Below are positions 1-6,426 of a stretch of DNA of 34,107 bases, in pieces. The translations under genes were made by a program, and so were the position numbers. Source of the stretch: Bacteroidaceae bacterium (GTDB lineage Bacteria; Bacteroidota; Bacteroidia; Bacteroidales; Bacteroidaceae); NCBI GenBank assembly GCA_017547585.1, contig JAFYPH010000011.1, positions 1 through 34,107 on the forward strand. The letters run 5' to 3'. The notes under the pieces are model-generated. The model searched no databases, was not told the origin of the DNA, and saw only the letters and a program-made list of their open reading frames with translations. Every line of letters begins with the position of its first letter. Positions within the stretch are counted from its first letter, which is position 1.

Positions 1-1
1 C

Positions 2-31
2 ATCGCTTACATGGCTAAGGTTAACGCTTAA
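2..31 (+). CDS. C-terminal tail of a truncated + strand protein, possibly glyceraldehyde-3-phosphate dehydrogenase
   Basis: Only the last nine codons and the TAA are in the window; they read IAYMAKVNA. This resembles the C-terminal helix of GAPDH, which ends LDLIAHISK in E. coli, but nine residues are too few to identify a family. A strong rho-independent terminator 27 bp after the stop supports a real gene end here. The identity is inferred; the gene end is better supported. Confidence 0.4.
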   Translation: MAYMAKVNA

Positions 32-57
32 TTGTCTTAAGTATATAAGAGAATTTG

Positions 58-97
58 ACACCCCGCAGAGTGACACTCTGCGGGGTGTTCTTTTTTT
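58..97 (+). terminator. Rho-independent terminator of the upstream + strand gene
   Basis: A perfect 13-bp GC-rich stem (58-70 with 76-88) closes a 5-nt loop and is followed by TC and seven T (91-97). It lies just after the stop at 31 and points along the + strand. Confidence 0.93.
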
Positions 98-125
98 GTT
101 TGCGCTGCGTGCTGGGCGCTGAGAA

Positions 126-162
126 ACAAAAAACCGACAAACGGCTGTTTGTCGGTTTTTTT
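126..162 (-). terminator. Bidirectional terminator at the end of purN
   Basis: A perfect 12-bp stem (131-142 with 147-158) closes a GGCT loop. On the minus strand a T-rich run follows it, so it ends purN transcription; T residues also follow on the plus strand, so it can back up the preceding terminator for the opposing gene. Confidence 0.88.
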
Positions 163-182
163 ATATTTGTGGAGTGTTGTTT

Positions 183-755
183 TTAGTCCAGTGTGTTGAG
201 AATCTCCTCGATGACGTGGGGGAAGTGTTTGTACTCTAGGGCGTGTACCTTCTCGGCAACGTCGTGGGGGGTGTCGCCGGGCAATACAGGGCATGTTGCC
301 TGGAAGAATGTGGTGCCGCAGTCGTAGCGCTCGTCGATGAGGTGGATGGTGATTCCGCTCTCGGTGTCGCCGCTTGCGACAACTGCCTCGTGTACGAGGT
401 CGCCGTACATGCCTTTACCGCCGTGTTTGGGCAGCAGGGCAGGGTGGATGTTCACGATGCGTCCGGGGAAAGCCTCGATGAGCTTGGCGGGAACGAGCAA
501 CAGGAAGCCTGCAAGTACTATAAAGTCGATGTTGTACTGCTGCATGAGGTCGAGCACCTTGTCGGCCTCGCGGAACTCTTTGTTGGTGACTACTGCCGAG
601 TCGATGCCAAGTTTCTTTGCTCTCTCGAGTACGTAGGCCTCGGGGTTGTTGGCCAGGATTAGAGGAATCTCAACCTCTTGCGAGCCTTTGAAGTAGTTTG
701 CGATGTTCTCGGCGTTGCTTCCCGAGCCTGATGCGAATATTGCTATGCGTTTCAT
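183..755 (-). CDS. purN: Phosphoribosylglycinamide formyltransferase (GART)
   Basis: It transfers a formyl group from 10-formyl-tetrahydrofolate to GAR in the third step of cytoplasmic purine synthesis. The 190-residue protein has the formyltransferase fold from residue 1: the phosphate-binding GSGSNAE (10-16), the catalytic NIHPALLP block (Asn102, His104) and the conserved Asp in IDERYDCG (about residue 145). The length is normal for the short bacterial enzyme. The ATG at 755 starts the conserved MKRIAIFASG strand directly. The LytTR gene ends 12 bp upstream on the same strand with no terminator between, so the two are probably co-transcribed. A hairpin terminator follows the stop. Confidence 0.96.
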   Translation of the reverse strand: MKRIAIFASGSGSNAENIANYFKGSQEVEIPLILANNPEAYVLERAKKLGIDSAVVTNKEFREADKVLDLMQQYNIDFIVLAGFLLLVPAKLIEAFPGRIVNIHPALLPKHGGKGMYGDLVHEAVVASGDTESGITIHLIDERYDCGTTFFQATCPVLPGDTPHDVAEKVHALEYKHFPHVIEEILNTLD

Positions 756-767
756 TGTATTTGTATT

Positions 768-1646
768 TTATTTTACGGGTACGAGGCGTTTGAGCAGCTC
801 CTCGCCATAGGTCTTCGACACGGGGATGTCTTTCAGTCCCGGGTAGTCGAGCTCTATGAAAAGGTTCTCCTTTTCGCGGCGCAGAACTTTTATCTTGTCT
901 ATATTTATCATGAACGAGCGGTGTGTGCGCACTACGCTTGTGTCGGCAAGCTGGTTGCTTGTCTCTTTGAGTGTTGTGCGTACAAGCTGCTTTTTCAGCT
1001 GCTCGTTCTTTAGGTACCATATTGAAATGTAGTTGTCGGCCGACTCAATGTAGAGCAGGTTCTCCTTTGCTACCGTCAACTGCAGTATGCCTCGGTCGTC
1101 GTGGAAAGAGATGAAGGATATTGCCTTGTTGCCCACGTTCTCTTCCATGATGGTGCGCAGCTTGGCATTCTTATCCTGATAGGATAGGTACATTATATAT
1201 ATAATGTAGGGGATGAACAGAATGAAGAATGTGTTGTTGAGTGCGTTCTTATATATTTCGAACGGGTCGCGCTCGGCTCCTCCGTAACTTGTTATCAGTG
1301 CAAGCCCTGTAAATGCTGCCGACAGCAACAGCAGTTCGATGACCACCCATATTGAGTACGAGAAGAATGTGATGTTCTGCGTAGGTTTTTTAGAGTAGTG
1401 GTACATAATCACACGGCTGATGGCGACAATGCTCATTCCCATTGTTACGAGTATTGTCGACCACAAGAGGTACTGTGTGGCTGTGAATTTACCTTTTGTC
1501 ATCCACTCTTCGGAGCCGAAGGGCTTGAAGATGTTGATGAATATGATAGCGAATATCGACACAAAGAGAACCATTGCTGTCTGGTTCTGCTTCGTGAGCA
1601 GATATTTTGGTAATTTGCGGAATAGGGTAGATGTATATTCGGCCAT
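768..1646 (-). CDS. Membrane-anchored LytTR-domain transcription regulator
   Basis: The 292-residue protein has four predicted membrane helices (about 24-42, 58-80, 97-120, 138-156) and a C-terminal LytTR DNA-binding domain (about 185-290). The LytTR domain shows the typical ESADNYISIW strand, the RTHRSFMIN motif (240-248) and a final VSKTYGEELLKRL-like helix. There is no receiver domain, and no histidine kinase lies nearby. By inference it is a one-component regulator that reads a membrane signal itself or through a partner. LytTR proteins usually bind direct repeats, but the target genes are unknown. It sits 12 bp upstream of purN, and its roughly 190-nt leader contains two copies of a 70-bp repeat. 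Confidence 0.9.
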   Translation of the reverse strand: MAEYTSTLFRKLPKYLLTKQNQTAMVLFVSIFAIIFINIFKPFGSEEWMTKGKFTATQYLLWSTILVTMGMSIVAISRVIMYHYSKKPTQNITFFSYSIWVVIELLLLSAAFTGLALITSYGGAERDPFEIYKNALNNTFFILFIPYIIYIMYLSYQDKNAKLRTIMEENVGNKAISFISFHDDRGILQLTVAKENLLYIESADNYISIWYLKNEQLKKQLVRTTLKETSNQLADTSVVRTHRSFMINIDKIKVLRREKENLFIELDYPGLKDIPVSKTYGEELLKRLVPVK

Positions 1647-1680
1647 TATTTTTTATGCTGATGTTTCGCTATATTTTTTG

Positions 1681-1750
1681 TTGCAAATATGGTGCCAGCG
1701 AGTGAGTGTGAATTTATTCACATTCGCAACGAGCGCAGCCCATGTTCGCA
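1681..1750 (-). repeat. 70-bp intergenic repeat, copy A, in the leader of the LytTR gene
   Basis: This 70-bp unit recurs at 1760-1829 with a single base difference and a 9-bp spacer. It holds an imperfect hairpin: TGTGAAT paired with ATTCACA around TT (about 1706-1722), extended by outer GCGAG/TTCGC pairing. The GCAGCCCATGTTCGCA end resembles the element at 6255-6334. I do not recognise a named family; its structure suggests a REP-like or small mobile intergenic element. Confidence 0.85.
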
Positions 1751-1759
1751 GTTTTTCAT

Positions 1760-1829
1760 TTGCAAATATGGTGCCAGCGAGTGAGTGTGAATTTATTCGC
1801 ATTCGCAACGAGCGCAGCCCATGTTCGCA
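1760..1829 (-). repeat. 70-bp intergenic repeat, copy B, adjacent to the LytTR promoter
   Basis: It is 69/70 identical to copy A. It continues into a second hairpin at 1827-1842 (GCAAAG, TTTA, CTTTGC) that overlaps the -7 promoter element at 1842-1849. The same hairpin with a swapped base pair occurs at the promoter of the patatin gene. Confidence 0.85.
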
Positions 1830-1841
1830 AAGTTTACTTTG

Positions 1842-1849
1842 CAAAGATA
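1842..1849 (-). promoter_or_regulatory. -7 promoter element of the LytTR-purN unit
   Basis: On the minus strand this reads TATCTTTG, a match to the Bacteroidota TAnnTTTG consensus. I see no good TTG at the expected -33 position. Transcription from here would give a leader of about 190 nt with both repeat copies. Confidence 0.6.
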
Positions 1850-1871
1850 ATGTTTTTACTTGAAGTATTTG

Positions 1872-1914
1872 TATGAAAAAATCACAATAAATGACTTATT
1901 GTGATTTTTTCATA
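1872..1914 (-). terminator. Terminator of the FadL-family porin gene
   Basis: A perfect 19-bp inverted repeat (1872-1890 with 1896-1914) closes a 5-nt loop and has A/T runs inside both arms. It lies about 40 bp after the porin stop on the minus strand and upstream of the LytTR promoter, so it separates the two units. Confidence 0.85.
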
Positions 1915-1951
1915 ATTCAAATTTATATGTTCCCTCTAAGGGGAGTTTTTA

Positions 1952-3295
1952 TTAGAAACGGAAGTCTACACCTACAGTTGCGTTGTGTGTCTTACGCTCG
2001 TAACGTGTCTGTGTGAGTGCGTTGTGGTCGGGAGCGTAGTTTGCGTAGCAGTAACCGAAGTTGATATCAACTTTCTCTGTGAGGCTGTACTTGCCACCTA
2101 CACCTGTCATGAACGAGTCGTTTGTAAAGCCAAGGTCGCTTGTGTAGTTGTCGTTGATACCGAAGTTGCTGAACTGGATACCTGCGCTCACGAGGAACTT
2201 CTCTGTGAGTTTGTACTCTGCACCGAAGAGGTACTCAATAGTGTTGCGAGAGAGCTTCTTCATGTTGTCGCCGCCCATGAGAGACTCAACAGTTGCATCC
2301 TTGTCGAAGTAGTAGTTCCAACCTGCCATTACCTGAAGACGGTCGATAATCTGCCATGAACCTGCGAGTGAGAGCATAGCGGGAGCGTCGCTGCGGAGCT
2401 TGTTGCCATCGGCAAAGCCACCGAGGTAGCCACCGAGAGCCGAGCCTGCTGCTGCCTCGATTGTCTCTTTCATGCCAATCTGTGCCATAGCTTCGCCTGC
2501 TGCAACGTCACAAGCCTTTGTGTCGTTCTCAACAGTTGTCTTTGCACGGAACTCATATTTTGCAGCAAAGTTGAAGTTGCCAACCTTGTAGTCAACGCCT
2601 ACGATGGGAGCGAAAGCTACACCGCTCTGGTCCATGTCGATGTTTACTGCCATTACCTCAACGCCTGTTGCAGCCATTGCGGGGATGTCAGCGAGGGCCT
2701 TGATTGTACCCATATAGTTGTTGCTGATATAGTTACCGCGGATACCTGCGTATGCAGAAAGGTTGTCGTTAATTTTGTAAGCAGCACCAAACTGCAAAGC
2801 GAACATATACTGTGTAGACTCGAACTGTGAAGCGCCTGAAATTGTCATGGGAACGGGTGCCATTGCGCCGAGACCTGCGCCGAGACCACCGATGAGGTTG
2901 TCGAAGAGAGGAAGACCATTGTTGAACTCAGCCTTACCACCACCGCCGGGCATTCCGAAGAAACCGCTGAATGTCCAGTCGCCTGTCTTGTAAGCTGCGA
3001 GGATTGTGGGCATGCAGGGTACATATACGTTACCTTCGTATTTTTTATTGTTTTGTTTCAAGTCGATGGCGTCGCGGTCCTGCCATATCATCTGCCAGTT
3101 AGCCGAGAGGTGGAAGCCATCCTGAAGGAATGCTGTACCTGCGGGGTTGAAGTAAACGCCATCAATGCCCAAAGTAGCGAAGCGGGCAGGGTTGCGAACA
3201 AATGCCGAGTGCTGGTTAGTGTTTGTTGTAAGGCCGCCTGCGAATGATGTAAGAGCAAAGGCTGCCATGATGATTGTCGTGAATAATTTTTTCAT
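1952..3295 (-). CDS. Outer-membrane FadL/OmpP1/TodX-family transport protein
   Basis: FadL-family beta-barrels bring hydrophobic compounds such as long-chain fatty acids across the outer membrane. The 447-residue protein starts with a signal peptide (MKKLFTTIIMAAFALTSFA, cut before GG). It then shows the family's N-terminal hatch signature, with NPAGTAFL near residues 51-58. Many amphipathic strands follow, and the chain ends in VGVDFRF with the terminal Phe used by the barrel assembly machinery. Length fits the family. It is transcribed alone, with a -7 box at 3336-3343 and a terminator at 1872-1914. The substrate cannot be read from the sequence. Confidence 0.9.
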   Translation of the reverse strand: MKKLFTTIIMAAFALTSFAGGLTTNTNQHSAFVRNPARFATLGIDGVYFNPAGTAFLQDGFHLSANWQMIWQDRDAIDLKQNNKKYEGNVYVPCMPTILAAYKTGDWTFSGFFGMPGGGGKAEFNNGLPLFDNLIGGLGAGLGAMAPVPMTISGASQFESTQYMFALQFGAAYKINDNLSAYAGIRGNYISNNYMGTIKALADIPAMAATGVEVMAVNIDMDQSGVAFAPIVGVDYKVGNFNFAAKYEFRAKTTVENDTKACDVAAGEAMAQIGMKETIEAAAGSALGGYLGGFADGNKLRSDAPAMLSLAGSWQIIDRLQVMAGWNYYFDKDATVESLMGGDNMKKLSRNTIEYLFGAEYKLTEKFLVSAGIQFSNFGINDNYTSDLGFTNDSFMTGVGGKYSLTEKVDINFGYCYANYAPDHNALTQTRYERKTHNATVGVDFRF

Positions 3296-3335
3296 TTTTC
3301 TAAGTTTAAATTATTACATTTTCTTAAAGACTGCA

Positions 3336-3343
3336 CAAAGGTA
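3336..3343 (-). promoter_or_regulatory. -7 promoter element of the FadL-family gene
   Basis: The minus strand reads TACCTTTG. A TTG lies 16 nt upstream (3360-3362), shorter than the usual 19-20, so the -33 part is uncertain. Confidence 0.6.
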
Positions 3344-3362
3344 TGTTGTTTGTGCATTGCAA

Positions 3363-3604
3363 CCATAGAAAATGTTCTTTTTAACACTTAAAATGCAGAA
3401 AAAGACTTGTGTATAGTGTTAAAATACCTTGCATTTGCTCAATTTAAGCAGAAAACAGGGATTTTGCTCTTTGTGCGGATATTCTCTTTCTCCTTATATA
3501 TAATATATAGGTTGGTGGTCTTTTGGGGGCTGTCAGTTGTCGCGCAGCAAGGGTGGCGAGTGAAAGAGTGCGCCTCTCGCGTGTTTTTTTGTTGGTGCAA
3601 GGAT
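3363..3604. other. Intergenic stretch without recognised genes
   Basis: This AT-rich stretch lies between the FadL promoter region and the tRNA terminator. Short open frames exist but have no recognisable product and no promoter pattern. A weak GCG/AGAG-type hairpin followed by seven T (about 3558-3589) could end a + strand transcript, but I see no + strand gene to go with it. Confidence 0.5.
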
Positions 3605-3640
3605 AAATAAAAAACTCAAGCCTGAAAGACTTGAGTTTTT
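3605..3640 (-). terminator. Terminator of the tRNA-Arg pair
   Basis: An 11-bp stem (3610-3620 with 3630-3640) closes a 9-nt loop and is followed on the minus strand by a T-rich run. It begins directly after the 3' end of the second tRNA. Confidence 0.9.
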
Positions 3641-3641
3641 G

Positions 3642-3715
3642 TGATCCCGACAGGATTCAAACCTGTAACCTTCTGATCCGTAGTCAGATGCTCTATTCAG
3701 TTGAGCTACGAGACC
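3642..3715 (-). tRNA. tRNA-Arg (anticodon ACG), promoter-distal copy
   Basis: The 74-nt gene folds as a full cloverleaf: a 7-bp acceptor GGTCTCG/CGGGATC with two wobbles, a D-arm GCTC/GAGC, an anticodon stem TCTGA/TCAGA around the loop CTACGGA, and a T-arm ACAGG/CCTGT. Anticodon ACG, with A34 normally deaminated to inosine, reads CGU, CGC and CGA. The CCA end is not encoded and must be added. It is identical to the copy at 3771-3844. Confidence 0.96.
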
Positions 3716-3770
3716 CCTTAAATTTATTTTTGCAATCGAAAGAGCTTTTGTCGAAAAAACGCGGCCTTTG

Positions 3771-3844
3771 TGATCCCGACAGGATTCAAACCTGTAACCT
3801 TCTGATCCGTAGTCAGATGCTCTATTCAGTTGAGCTACGAGACC
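3771..3844 (-). tRNA. tRNA-Arg (anticodon ACG), promoter-proximal copy
   Basis: This is identical over all 74 nt to the copy at 3642-3715, with the same cloverleaf and no encoded CCA. The 55-bp spacer between the copies differs from flanking DNA, so the duplication covers little beyond the tRNA. Both copies lie between one promoter and one terminator and are likely processed from one transcript. Confidence 0.96.
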
Positions 3845-3862
3845 GTTTTTTCGTTTGCGTTG

Positions 3863-3892
3863 CAAAGGTACGTCATTTTTTTTACCTGACAA
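3863..3892 (-). promoter_or_regulatory. Bacteroidota-type promoter of the tRNA-Arg pair
   Basis: On the minus strand a TTG (3890-3892) is followed after exactly 19 nt by TACCTTTG (3863-3870), a full match to the phylum's promoter pattern. Transcription would begin about 12 nt upstream of the first tRNA. Confidence 0.85.
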
Positions 3893-3949
3893 AGAATTTC
3901 GCCGATTTTTTAATGAAAATATTTAATTTTTCATTTTTGCAGCCTCGCA

Positions 3950-6232
3950 CTATTCGATGAATCGTTCGTTGAACATGAACCAACCTAATGTTAATCCGAC
4001 TTTTACGCTCTTGGGGTGCGAAGTGTAGTAGTCGGCCCAAGCGGCGAGCGTGAGTGCCGAAAATTTGCATGCGAGCGTAAGTTCTCCTATGTATTCAGTG
4101 TCGCGCAGCGGCTTTGCATAGTATGAGCCGCCGTCGGGCTCTTCCTTGATGGTCCTGTAGGGGAAGAATCCGTAGACCTCGGCGCGCAGCTGCAGAATGT
4201 CGTTCAGCTTGTAGACGGGCATTAATCCCAATGCTCCATATTGGTAGGCTCTGTAGGCGGGGTTGTAGTTGAAGAGGCTGTTCATCGTGGGGGTGAAGGC
4301 TCCCGCCTGCATCATTGATGCCTGATACGTTTCACTCAGTCCTCGGGTAGAGTAGTAGCCTTTTATATATGTTCCCAGCGATAGCCTTTTCGTAACATTG
4401 TAGTAGCCTATGCGTGTGTAGCTCATCTGCAACCACGATTGGCTGTGTTTCTTTGGCCCTCCTCCCGCATGGCTGTAGAATTTCTCTTGTCCGGTGAACA
4501 CCTGCGCCACAAGCGACTCGTAGAGGCCGTTTGTGGGGTAGGCTTTTGTGTCGAGGGTGTTTCCTTCGAATTTTATCAGTCCTCCGAACAGTTTCAGCTT
4601 GTTCCTGTCCTGGCTGGGCATTTCAAGGTCGATGTTGTTCGAGGGTATATATTCGTCCTTGATGTCGGCTACTCCAATGCCGAACTCCGCCTTCTGACGC
4701 ATGAGGAACGGCAGCGAGATTTTCAGTTTCGCGTAGCTCTCGCGCTCTCTGTTGAGCACAATGTTATTCTCCTCGGCGAACATATAGTATTTGTTGTAGT
4801 AGTTGATGAGCGAGTGAGAGAATGTCAAGCGCATGGACGCGGGCACTCCCATGCTGAAGTCCTGTCGGCCGCTCAACTGTATGTTGTTGTAGGCATTGCC
4901 CACCTGTCCGTCGAGAATAAATTCCTTAATCTGATATTTGAGGCTGCGGTAGTTTGCGCCGAAGAATATCTGGTTCGAGATTCCGGTAGAGATTGCTCCG
5001 CCCACGCGCAGCGACAGCGGCTCGCGCATTTCAACGTCAAGATGCAGGGTGTAGGTGCTGTCCTTTTCGTTGTATGTTGCGTGGGGCACCATTGAGGCGA
5101 TGACGTTGCCCGTCAGCAGTCTGAAATATGCTTTTTTGCAGTCGTTGAGCGAGAAAATCTCGTCCTCTTCGTTGTGGAATTCTCTTAGAATATATTTCTG
5201 CTTCTCCTCGGGGATGCCTGTGATTTTTATGCGCTTGAAGCGCATTTCGGGCATTCTGCTCTTGAACTTCTCGCGCTTTTTCCTGAGGTCGGTTGCGTGT
5301 GTGCGGCGCGATACATTCTGCTTGATGCTGTCCATCATTTCGTTGGTCTTCATATAGCCAAGCTCCGAGAGCTTCTGCAGCTTGTCGAACTCTAGCAACG
5401 AAATTTCGTCGAGCTTCATGTTTACGACAATTCCGCTCGAGTCGGGTATCGAGTAGTTGCTCTTGTCCATAATAAGGTTTTCAAGCTGGCTCATGATGTC
5501 CGTCTCTTTTGGGATGGGCGGGTTTTTGCTCACTACGCTGCCGATGATAAAGTCGGGGTTGAAGTCGCGCTGCATGACGTCGGCGGGGAAATTGTTGTAT
5601 ATTCCTCCGTCGTAGACAAGCACGCTATCCTTTTTTATGGGCTTGAAGACAAAGGGGAAGGTCATTGAGGCGCGCACCGCGTCGCTCAGGTCGCCGTCGG
5701 AGTAGATAACCTGTTTCTTGTTGTAGACATCCGAGGCCACGCATCTGAATGGCACCATCAGGCTGTCGAAATTGCTTTTGCAGGCGGCGTTTCCGGCTGC
5801 GAACATTTCTAGGAAGCCCAGATTCATCTGTGTAGGGTCGATGAGGTTGGGGGTGGGGATGACCACGCGCAGCGAGTCGCGTGTCTCTATTCTGAGGCTG
5901 AGAATGTCGGGGTGCTCCTCGTTGCGTCTGAAGTAGAAGATGTCGTCCTTGCTCATCTTGCCGCTGTACCAGCGCTTGAACTTGTCCGAGGCGATAATCT
6001 CTTCCATCTCTTCGGGGGTGTAGCCCATTGCGTATAGCGAGGCGATGATTGCTCCCATGGATGTTCCCGCCACATAGTCGATGGGGATATTGTTCTCCTC
6101 GAGTGCTTTTATTACTCCTATATGAGCAAGGCCGCGTGCTCCGCCGCCGCTCATGACAAGGCCCACCTTCTGCGCCATTGCATTGGTGGAAAGTGTCAGT
6201 ATAAGGATAATAAAAAGCAGAATCTTTTTCAT
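3950..6232 (-). CDS. Patatin-like phospholipase fused to an Omp85-type barrel (type Vd autotransporter-like)
   Basis: The 760-residue protein has a signal peptide (about 1-20, ending NAMAQ) and a patatin domain (about 22-235). The patatin domain has the oxyanion loop GGGARG (29-34), nucleophile Ser58 in GTSMG and Asp208 in DGG, so the Ser-Asp dyad is intact. A POTRA-like segment follows (about 330-395), and then a C-terminal barrel resembling bacterial surface antigen/BamA (about 400-760). This order matches the PlpD class (type Vd secretion), in which the lipase is carried across the outer membrane by its own barrel; surface release is not shown here. It is probably monocistronic, and its leader carries a repeat element (6255-6334) related to the one upstream of the LytTR gene. 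Confidence 0.93.
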   Translation of the reverse strand: MKKILLFIILILTLSTNAMAQKVGLVMSGGGARGLAHIGVIKALEENNIPIDYVAGTSMGAIIASLYAMGYTPEEMEEIIASDKFKRWYSGKMSKDDIFYFRRNEEHPDILSLRIETRDSLRVVIPTPNLIDPTQMNLGFLEMFAAGNAACKSNFDSLMVPFRCVASDVYNKKQVIYSDGDLSDAVRASMTFPFVFKPIKKDSVLVYDGGIYNNFPADVMQRDFNPDFIIGSVVSKNPPIPKETDIMSQLENLIMDKSNYSIPDSSGIVVNMKLDEISLLEFDKLQKLSELGYMKTNEMMDSIKQNVSRRTHATDLRKKREKFKSRMPEMRFKRIKITGIPEEKQKYILREFHNEEDEIFSLNDCKKAYFRLLTGNVIASMVPHATYNEKDSTYTLHLDVEMREPLSLRVGGAISTGISNQIFFGANYRSLKYQIKEFILDGQVGNAYNNIQLSGRQDFSMGVPASMRLTFSHSLINYYNKYYMFAEENNIVLNRERESYAKLKISLPFLMRQKAEFGIGVADIKDEYIPSNNIDLEMPSQDRNKLKLFGGLIKFEGNTLDTKAYPTNGLYESLVAQVFTGQEKFYSHAGGGPKKHSQSWLQMSYTRIGYYNVTKRLSLGTYIKGYYSTRGLSETYQASMMQAGAFTPTMNSLFNYNPAYRAYQYGALGLMPVYKLNDILQLRAEVYGFFPYRTIKEEPDGGSYYAKPLRDTEYIGELTLACKFSALTLAAWADYYTSHPKSVKVGLTLGWFMFNERFIE

Positions 6233-6254
6233 CGCTATTTTGAAAGTTTTTTTA

Positions 6255-6330
6255 CAAACGAGTGCAACGCAAGTTTGCTTGCAGATGCCCGCTCGCGTGC
6301 AGCCTATTTTCGCAAACTTTAGTTTGCAAA
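6255..6330 (-). repeat. Two-hairpin intergenic element in the patatin gene leader
   Basis: One hairpin pairs CGAGTG with CGCTCG outside GCAAG/CTTGC (about 6259-6294). A second hairpin, GCAAAC-TTTA-GTTTGC (6312-6327), runs into the -7 box. The segment from GCAGCC to the second hairpin matches the element end near 1811-1845 apart from a few bases, and two of those differences are a paired G-C to C-G swap within the stem. Confidence 0.65.
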
Positions 6331-6334
6331 CTTA
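6327..6334 (-). promoter_or_regulatory. -7 promoter element of the patatin-barrel gene
   Basis: The minus strand reads TAAGTTTG, which fits TAnnTTTG. No TTG lies 19-20 nt upstream. The end of the box overlaps the second hairpin of the repeat element, the same arrangement as at the LytTR promoter. Confidence 0.5.
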
Positions 6335-6371
6335 CGAAAAAAAAGTATTCTTTGGCCCTTTTGAATATTAA

Positions 6372-6410
6372 ATATGCCTAATATCTTTAAATAAAAGGTA
6401 TCAGGCATAT
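6372..6410 (-). terminator. Probable weak terminator after the AGCS symporter gene
   Basis: Arms 6372-6385 and 6397-6410 pair over 14 positions with wobbles around an 11-nt loop. On the minus strand only a short T-rich stretch follows. It lies just after the symporter stop. Confidence 0.5.
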
Positions 6411-6426
6411 AATATGTTGTAAAAAT

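Noticed and set aside
1681-1829. CRISPR-like array
   Set aside because: There are only two units of 70 bp with a 9-bp spacer, which does not fit repeat/spacer sizes, and no cas genes are present.
3530-3600. Possible small RNA (SRP-like GCAGCAAGGGTGG followed by a hairpin and T-run)
   Set aside because: The conserved GGAAGGAAGCAGCC core of SRP RNA is missing, and there is no consensus promoter on the + strand.
3912-3935. AATGAAAA/TTTTCATT hairpin as the terminator of the patatin gene
   Set aside because: On the minus strand it is followed by A residues, not T, and the stem is AT-only. The adjacent position to the tRNA promoter makes its role unclear.
3631-3960. A + strand ORF of 109 codons across the tRNA pair
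   Set aside because: It is antisense to two tRNA genes, and its internal repeat is just the duplicated tRNA sequence.
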